This document shows positions 15,685 to 18,880 of a stretch of 18,880 nt of DNA, piece by piece (position 1 is the first letter of the stretch; the number at the start of each line of letters is the position of its first letter). Origin of the DNA: an uncultured Paenibacillaceae bacterium (lineage in GTDB: Bacteria; Bacillota; Bacilli; Aneurinibacillales; Aneurinibacillaceae); NCBI GenBank assembly GCA_946478845.1, contig CAMLDI010000046.1, positions 1 through 18,880 of the forward strand. The letters run 5' to 3'. Made by a program: the position numbers and the translations under genes. Under the pieces are notes generated by a model that made no database searches, was not told the DNA's origin, and was given only the letters and a program-made list of their open reading frames with translations.

Positions 15685-16106
15685 AATGACACTCCCCTCA
15701 ATGCCTTCCACTGTTTATATTGAAAATAAAGAACGCAACCAATACAAAATCCACAAATAGCCACAAAGGCAGCTACACTAACCATAAGAGCTGTAATATA
15801 CCCAGCTAAATTCCAACCCATTGCGAAGAACATTACAGATAATGAGAGCAAAAATAATGCAATTCCATTATTAAATCGTTGTAATTCTGCAGACTCTGTT
15901 TTCTGTTTTTTATCCTGTTTTTTCCGGTGTAGAGGTTCTGTTAAGCGAACAAATAGATTCCATTTGATCCCCCCTACAAATCCAATTCCTTGAATCAACC
16001 ACAAACCGATAATAAACCAGGGTGATTGAAGGAATACGGAAAAAAGGACTAAGAGAACGATTCCCCACTGATTTATTCTCACTTTATAAACTGGAATCTC
16101 CTTCAT
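15675..16106 (-). CDS. DUF4395 family membrane protein
   Basis: This 143-aa protein has four hydrophobic segments in two pairs (about 14-24 and 30-45, then 82-98 and 102-119), separated by a very basic loop (HRKKQDKKQK, about 60-69). A CxxC motif, CIGC at 121-124, lies just after the last helix, as is common in DUF4395 proteins and suggestive of redox or metal chemistry. ATG 16106 has AAGGAAGG upstream. It is transcribed divergently from tnrA, with a TnrA box between them, so nitrogen control is possible. Confidence 0.82.
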   Translation of the reverse strand: MKEIPVYKVRINQWGIVLLVLFSVFLQSPWFIIGLWLIQGIGFVGGIKWNLFVRLTEPLHRKKQDKKQKTESAELQRFNNGIALFLLSLSVMFFAMGWNLAGYITALMVSVAAFVAICGFCIGCVLYFQYKQWKALRGVSLKK

Positions 16107-16155
16107 ATACCCTACCTTCCTTTACATTAAATTCCAATCAGATTACTATGTTTTT

Positions 16156-16184
16156 ATTATATATTCTAACCCGAAGTTTAACAA
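16156..16184 (-). promoter_or_regulatory. SigA-type promoter of the DUF4395 gene
   Basis: On the minus strand TTGTTA (16184-16179) and a perfect TATAAT (16161-16156) are separated by exactly 17 bp. The gene starts 50 bp downstream. Confidence 0.65.
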
Positions 16185-16195
16185 GAATAATTTGG

Positions 16196-16212
16196 TGTTA
16201 GATTTTCTGACA
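16196..16212 (+). promoter_or_regulatory. TnrA/GlnR box upstream of tnrA
   Basis: TGTTAGATTTTCTGACA fits the known consensus TGTNA-N7-TNACA at every fixed position. Its centre (16204) lies about 51 bp before the start point predicted from the -10 at 16243-16248. That matches the usual position of activating TnrA sites and suggests autoactivation. Confidence 0.75.
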
Positions 16213-16242
16213 TTTACATAATAGTTTTAGTAAAACATATGT

Positions 16243-16248
16243 TATATT
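16243..16248 (+). promoter_or_regulatory. -10 box of tnrA
   Basis: TATATT lies 43 bp before the TTG start and has no good -35, as expected for an activator-dependent promoter. An imperfect box-like repeat, TGTTA-N9-TAACA (16240-16258), overlaps it. Confidence 0.5.
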
Positions 16249-16290
16249 AAATGTAACAATCCTTCTCTCGAATCAAGGAGGGCTACAACA

Positions 16291-16602
16291 TTGTCTTATA
16301 AAGATAAAAAAGTAATCACCATCGGTATAGTCAGTGAGTTAACCGGCCTTTCTGAAAGGCAAATTCGTTATTATGAAGAACGAAAACTAATTTTACCTGA
16401 TCGAACGAAAGGTGGTACCCGAAAGTTTTCGTTCCTTGATGTTGAGCGATTAATTGAAATTGCAAATAAAATGGAAGACGGTATGCAAACCTTTGAAATT
16501 AGAAAAATGGAAAAAGAAGCTAAAAAACGTACGGATCCAAAAATCAGGGATCAAATGATTCGCGGACAAATCAACGCCGCATTCAATATCCGAAAAAAAT
16601 AA
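16291..16602 (+). CDS. tnrA: MerR-family nitrogen regulator TnrA
   Basis: TnrA activates nitrogen-scavenging genes and represses glutamine synthetase genes during nitrogen limitation; it is held inactive by feedback-inhibited glutamine synthetase. The 103-aa protein has the N-terminal MerR winged helix (IGIVSELTGLSERQIRYYEE, 12-31) and begins SYKDKKV as in B. subtilis TnrA (110 aa). The short C-terminus (QMIRGQINAAFNIRKK) matches the TnrA glutamine-synthetase-binding tail and not the longer GlnR tail. It starts with TTG behind AAGGAGG. A perfect TnrA box lies upstream and a terminator follows directly. Confidence 0.92.
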   Translation: MSYKDKKVITIGIVSELTGLSERQIRYYEERKLILPDRTKGGTRKFSFLDVERLIEIANKMEDGMQTFEIRKMEKEAKKRTDPKIRDQMIRGQINAAFNIRKK

Positions 16603-16645
16603 AAACCACGCTCAACGATTTTGAGCGTGGTTTTTTCTTTTTGCA
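16601..16645. terminator. Bidirectional terminator between tnrA and the Cys-pair gene
   Basis: CCACGCTCAA (16606-16615) pairs with TTGAGCGTGG (16621-16630) around a 5-nt loop. TTTTTTCTTTTT follows on the plus strand and TTTTTATTTTTTT on the minus strand. Confidence 0.9.
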
Positions 16646-16661
16646 GATAAGATCTTAGATC

Positions 16662-16796
16662 TTACTCCATTGAATAGGCAGGAAATGAGGGATATCCAAA
16701 TTCTAATACATCCGCACACTCATCACATATTTCCTGAGTGGCTAGGGCCAGGTTTCCTTCTACTATTTTCGAACACAAGGGACAACAATCTTTCAT
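16662..16796 (-). CDS. 44-aa Cys-pair (zinc-ribbon-like) protein
   Basis: A minus-strand ORF convergent to tnrA encodes 44 aa from ATG 16796 (MKDCCPLCSK...), with GGAGG 10 nt upstream. A second in-frame ATG at 16802 (46 aa) is only 4 nt from that site. Two knuckles, C5-P-L-C8 and C24-D-E-C27, are 15 residues apart, as in small zinc ribbons. The tail is aromatic and neutral (FGYPSFPAYSME). It sits just before a bidirectional terminator, which supports a real transcript. No family name is assigned. It may bind zinc and a partner protein or nucleic acid. Confidence 0.6.
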   Translation of the reverse strand: MKDCCPLCSKIVEGNLALATQEICDECADVLEFGYPSFPAYSME

Positions 16797-16875
16797 TATC
16801 ATCAATCCTCCATCTCTTGCATTCTTACCTGTTGCCCTTCATTTTAAACGTTCCACCATCTCCCTACAGCAAATT

Positions 16876-16892
16876 CGTAAATAAATCTAACA
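16876..16892 (-). promoter_or_regulatory. Near-consensus TnrA/GlnR box 1
   Basis: On the minus strand TGTTAGATTTATTTACG matches TGTNA-N7-TNACA except for the last base. It lies between the divergent Cys-pair gene and lrgA. Its centre is 41 bp (about four helical turns) from box 2. Confidence 0.4.
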
Positions 16893-16916
16893 CTTATTTC
16901 ATGGTTTAAATTTGGT

Positions 16917-16933
16917 TGTTAAATTACTTAACG
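16917..16933 (+). promoter_or_regulatory. Near-consensus TnrA/GlnR box 2
   Basis: TGTTAAATTACTTAACG matches TGTNA-N7-TNACA except for the last base and contains the perfect inverted repeat GTTAA-N5-TTAAC. It overlaps a possible -35 (TTGTTA 16916-16921, with TATAAG at 16937-16942, a short 15-bp spacer) of lrgAB, a position expected to repress. Confidence 0.45.
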
Positions 16934-16998
16934 ATGTATAAGAAAAAAACAATAAATACATGTAAGATAAGTTTGAGAATCCTGAATTTCTTAAAGGG

Positions 16999-17367
16999 GT
17001 GATTACAATAGCCCTGCTTCGATTACTTTTTCAATTCCTTTTAATCTCATCGATCTATCTCCTGGGACAATGGGCAGTTCATGCTTTTCATATCCCTTTA
17101 CCTGGAAGCATTGTAGGAATGATTTTACTATTCCTTTTTCTCTTGTTAGGTTTTTTTAAATTAACCTGGTTTGAACAAATTGCCCAATTACATATTAAAC
17201 ATATTGTCCTTTTTTTTATTCCACCAATCATTAGCATTATTCATTTTATGGGTGTGTTTAAAACCCAGGGATTACAACTATCAATCATTATCATTTTAAG
17301 TAGTTTGGCCATGATTTTGGTTACTGCATTGGCCGTGGACCATTTTGATTTGCGAAAAAATAAATAA
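16999..17367 (+). CDS. lrgA: LrgA/CidA-family holin-like membrane protein
   Basis: This about 120-aa protein has four TM helices. It carries the family stretch IPLPGSIVGMILLFLFLLLG (residues 32-51), then IKHIVLFFIPPIISIIHF. LrgA/CidA proteins are described as holin-like or as small-metabolite transport partners of LrgB. The start is uncertain. GTG 16999 lies inside the AAAGGGGTGAT ribosome site, whereas ATA at 17008 sits exactly 8 nt after GGGG and would give MALLRLLFQF. It is followed 14 bp later by lrgB, so the two form an operon. Confidence 0.88.
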   Translation: MITIALLRLLFQFLLISSIYLLGQWAVHAFHIPLPGSIVGMILLFLFLLLGFFKLTWFEQIAQLHIKHIVLFFIPPIISIIHFMGVFKTQGLQLSIIIILSSLAMILVTALAVDHFDLRKNK

Positions 17368-17381
17368 AAGGTGGAATTCCT

Positions 17382-18047
17382 ATGATTGAAAGTTTATTAA
17401 CGTTAATGGGATATGCCATTAGTTATGTTTTCTATAAAAAATATCGAAAACCATGGCTAAATCCACTTTATACAGCAACCTTGTTAGTCATAGGCATACT
17501 GTTTTTCTTTCATATTGATACACAACAATTTGTGAATAACTCCTCCATCTTCAATTTCTTACTCGGCACAGCAACAGTCTCTCTAGCAATCCCTCTTTAT
17601 AAACAAGTGCAAACTATAAAAAAACAGTTACCCTTAATATTAATAGGCGTTATTACCGGAACAGTAACCGGTATTTTCACCGTATTTGTAATCTCACGTT
17701 TATTTCATTTAGATAAAGCCTTGCTTTATTCCTTACTACCCAAATCGGTTACCATTCCTATTGCCCTTTCTGTTTCTAATTCATTAGGCGGTGTTCCCTC
17801 ATTAACCGTATTATTTGTCGTTACCTCAGGGATCTTCTCACTCCTAGCAGCTCCTGCTTTAATGAATCGAATTGGGATCAAAAGCAAAACAGCCAAAGGG
17901 CTAGCACTGGGCACCAGCGCCCAGGCTCTAGGCGCGGGAAGGGCGTTAGAATTAGGCGAATTTGAAGGGGCTATGGGAAGTGCAGCGATGAGCATGTCCG
18001 CCCTTATCATGTCGATTTTTTCCCCATTGCTATTTTATCTATCATAG
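17382..18047 (+). CDS. lrgB: LrgB-family membrane protein
   Basis: This 221-aa membrane protein has about seven hydrophobic segments. The LrgB/CidB signature is clear: LLPKSVTIPIALSVSNSLGG (about 117-136), followed by LALGTSAQALGAGRALELGEFEGAMGS-type sequence near the C-terminus. It normally functions together with LrgA in the cell envelope, with reported roles in cell lysis control and, in B. subtilis relatives, pyruvate transport. ATG 17382 has AAAGGTGG 8 nt upstream. The operon ends at a hairpin terminator at 18163. No LytST-type regulator is present. Confidence 0.92.
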   Translation: MIESLLTLMGYAISYVFYKKYRKPWLNPLYTATLLVIGILFFFHIDTQQFVNNSSIFNFLLGTATVSLAIPLYKQVQTIKKQLPLILIGVITGTVTGIFTVFVISRLFHLDKALLYSLLPKSVTIPIALSVSNSLGGVPSLTVLFVVTSGIFSLLAAPALMNRIGIKSKTAKGLALGTSAQALGAGRALELGEFEGAMGSAAMSMSALIMSIFSPLLFYLS

Positions 18048-18162
18048 CAATAAAGAAAACTTGTTAGATAATTTTACGGATTTTGTTACGAATCGTTAAA
18101 TAGCTGATATGATTAAACCATCCTCCTCCGGGATACATTTCAATCTCTCTCACTCCACCCTT

Positions 18163-18195
18163 ACCACAATGTCCGCGCATTGTGGTCTTTTTTTC
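18163..18195 (+). terminator. Terminator downstream of lrgAB
   Basis: ACCACAATG (18163-18171) pairs with CATTGTGGT (18178-18186) around TCCGCG, followed by CTTTTTTTTC. It lies 115 bp past lrgB; no gene is seen in 18048-18162. Confidence 0.8.
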
Positions 18196-18231
18196 ATTAA
18201 AAGAATGTATTTAAATGATTACTGGATACTA

Positions 18232-18263
18232 TAAAAAAAGCACCTTATCCGTAGATAAGGTGC
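18232..18263 (-). terminator. Terminator of the tRNA operon
   Basis: GCACCTTATC (18240-18249) pairs perfectly with GATAAGGTGC (18254-18263) around a 4-nt loop. The minus strand continues with seven T. It lies about 85 bp after the last tRNA. Confidence 0.9.
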
Positions 18264-18346
18264 AAGGCTTCTCATGTAACTAAAGGTTGACCTAAGGAAT
18301 AGGCCTCACACTTATAAGCGTTATTCTTCAACTCGATAAGCATGGA

Positions 18347-18420
18347 TGGAGCGGGTGAAGGGAATCGAACCCTCGTATTCAGCTTGGGAAGCTGATGTTC
18401 TACCATTGAACTACACCCGC
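18347..18420 (-). tRNA. tRNA-Gly (anticodon CCC)
   Basis: The 74-nt cloverleaf has acceptor GCGGGTG / CACCCGC, discriminator T and encoded CCA. The anticodon stem-loop is TCAGC-TTCCCAA-GCTGA, so the anticodon is CCC, reading GGG. The body closely resembles the Bacillus Gly-UCC tRNA. A CCC isoacceptor is not needed in all Bacilli. Confidence 0.93.
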
Positions 18421-18511
18421 TTAATGAAAATTAACTACGTCGAATTAGCTACTATGCTAATTTTCGATTGGAGTCCTTTAGGGCACCCGCTTAATGAAAA
18501 TTGACTACGTC
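18414..18511. repeat. Partial duplication of the tRNA-Gly 5' edge
   Basis: A 28-nt segment (acceptor CACCCGC plus flank TTAATGAAAATTRACTACG) occurs at 18414-18441 and again at 18484-18511 with one mismatch. Between them a lone TGGAG (18469-18473) matches the tRNA-Gly 3' edge. The second copy looks like what is left of a deleted tRNA-Gly. Confidence 0.5.
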
Positions 18512-18535
18512 TTCCAAAACAGGCAAAATAAAAAA

Positions 18536-18612
18536 TGGTCGGGAAGACAGGATTTGAACCTGCGACCCCCTGGTCCCAAACCAGGTGCTCTACCAAGCTG
18601 AGCCACTTCCCG
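18536..18612 (-). tRNA. tRNA-Pro (anticodon TGG), copy 1
   Basis: The 77-nt tRNA has acceptor CGGGAAG / CTTCCCG, discriminator A and encoded CCA. The anticodon loop TTTGGGA carries TGG. It is identical to copy 2 and nearly identical to B. subtilis tRNA-Pro. Confidence 0.95.
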
Positions 18613-18622
18613 ACAAAAATTA

Positions 18623-18697
18623 TAACGTTGTCCAGAGAACTCGAATTTCTAACCTTCTCATTCTCCACGAAACTGCACCGAAGATACAATTTCACCT
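18623..18697 (-). pseudogene. Decayed tRNA-Arg copy
   Basis: At an offset of 173 bp from the intact tRNA-Arg, the same offset that separates the two tRNA-Pro copies, lies a degenerate match. About 21 of 25 bases agree over the T-arm side (ACTCGAA...AACCTTCT...ATTC), while the anticodon and D-arm half has diverged. The CCA position reads TAA on the plus strand instead of TGG. It is read as the Arg half of a duplicated Arg-Pro unit. Confidence 0.55.
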
Positions 18698-18708
18698 TTT
18701 ATTAAAAA

Positions 18709-18785
18709 TGGTCGGGAAGACAGGATTTGAACCTGCGACCCCCTGGTCCCAAACCAGGTGCTCTACCAAGCTGAGCCACTTCCCG
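18709..18785 (-). tRNA. tRNA-Pro (anticodon TGG), copy 2
   Basis: It is identical to copy 1 over the whole gene and its immediate flanks (90 bp: 18531-18620 and 18704-18793). Confidence 0.95.
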
Positions 18786-18795
18786 ACAAAAATAA

Positions 18796-18872
18796 TGGCG
18801 TGCCCAGAGAGACTCGAACTCCCAACCTTCTGATTCGTAGTCAGACACTCTATCCGATTGAGCTATGGGCAC
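18796..18872 (-). tRNA. tRNA-Arg (anticodon ACG)
   Basis: The 77-nt tRNA has acceptor GTGCCCA / TGGGCAC, discriminator G and encoded CCA. The loop CTACGAA carries ACG, whose A34 is normally edited to inosine to read CGU, CGC and CGA. It is the first tRNA of this operon visible in the window; the promoter lies beyond the right edge. Confidence 0.95.
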
Positions 18873-18880
18873 AAATATAT

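Noticed and set aside
16240..16258. Second canonical TnrA box at the tnrA -10
   Set aside because: The half sites TGTTA and TAACA are 9 bp apart instead of 7, so it is not a standard box; kept only as a note.
16670..16909. 79-codon plus-strand ORF after tnrA
   Set aside because: It lies antisense to the better supported Cys-pair gene, which has GGAGG and paired CxxC motifs.
18435..18695. 86-codon minus-strand ORF across the tRNA array
   Set aside because: It reads through tRNA-Pro and the decayed tRNA-Arg; such ORFs over tRNA genes are spurious.

Overview
The window looks like a low-GC, spore-forming Bacillales genome. The evidence is a TnrA-type nitrogen regulator, an AprX-type intracellular subtilase, a YtaF-like sporulation membrane protein, a Bacillus-style peptide deformylase, strong GGAGG ribosome sites and many TTG starts. 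It also carries a selenocysteine elongation factor gene (selB) next to a tRNA-Sec gene (selC), a trait found in only a minority of Bacillales. I do not name a species.

Layout. (1) Positions 153-2325: selB on the minus strand, divergent from selC on the plus strand. (2) Positions 2316-5431: a small, decayed genomic island inserted at the 3' end of selC. It is bounded by a perfect 15-bp direct repeat (attL 2316-2330, attR 5417-5431). It holds an internally deleted tyrosine integrase, a small membrane protein, and a minus-strand ECF sigma / anti-sigma / small membrane-HTH operon. A strong hairpin terminator just beyond attR is probably the original selC terminator, pushed about 3.1 kb away by the insertion. 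(3) Positions 5587-7912: malate:quinone oxidoreductase (mqo) with a 400-bp upstream region holding three copies of an AT-rich palindrome and a GC-rich leader hairpin, then a GNAT acetyltransferase. (4) Positions 8059-12804: def, a YhfC-family membrane protein, a 14-TM MFS exporter, a DUF3298-like protein, a YtaF/MntP-family protein and a small membrane protein. (5) Positions 12974-15654: aprX, a two-gene small-protein operon (the second gene is only 49 aa) and a DUF502 membrane protein. (6) Positions 15675-18047: a DUF4395 membrane protein, tnrA, a 44-aa Cys-pair protein and lrgAB. Perfect or near-perfect TnrA/GlnR boxes lie in both intergenic regions flanking tnrA and its convergent neighbour. 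(7) Positions 18232-18872: the 3' end of a minus-strand tRNA operon (Arg-ACG, Pro-UGG, a decayed Arg, a second identical Pro-UGG, Gly-CCC) and its terminator.

The most interesting signals are the selC island with matching att sites and a displaced terminator, the in-frame integrase deletion, and two genes (the ECF sigma gene and lrgA) whose ribosome sites point to ATT or ATA start codons. Others are the three-copy palindrome at mqo, the TnrA-box cluster around tnrA and lrgAB, and the Arg-Pro tandem duplication in which one Arg copy has decayed. No selenoprotein gene is visible, and selA and selD are not in the window.
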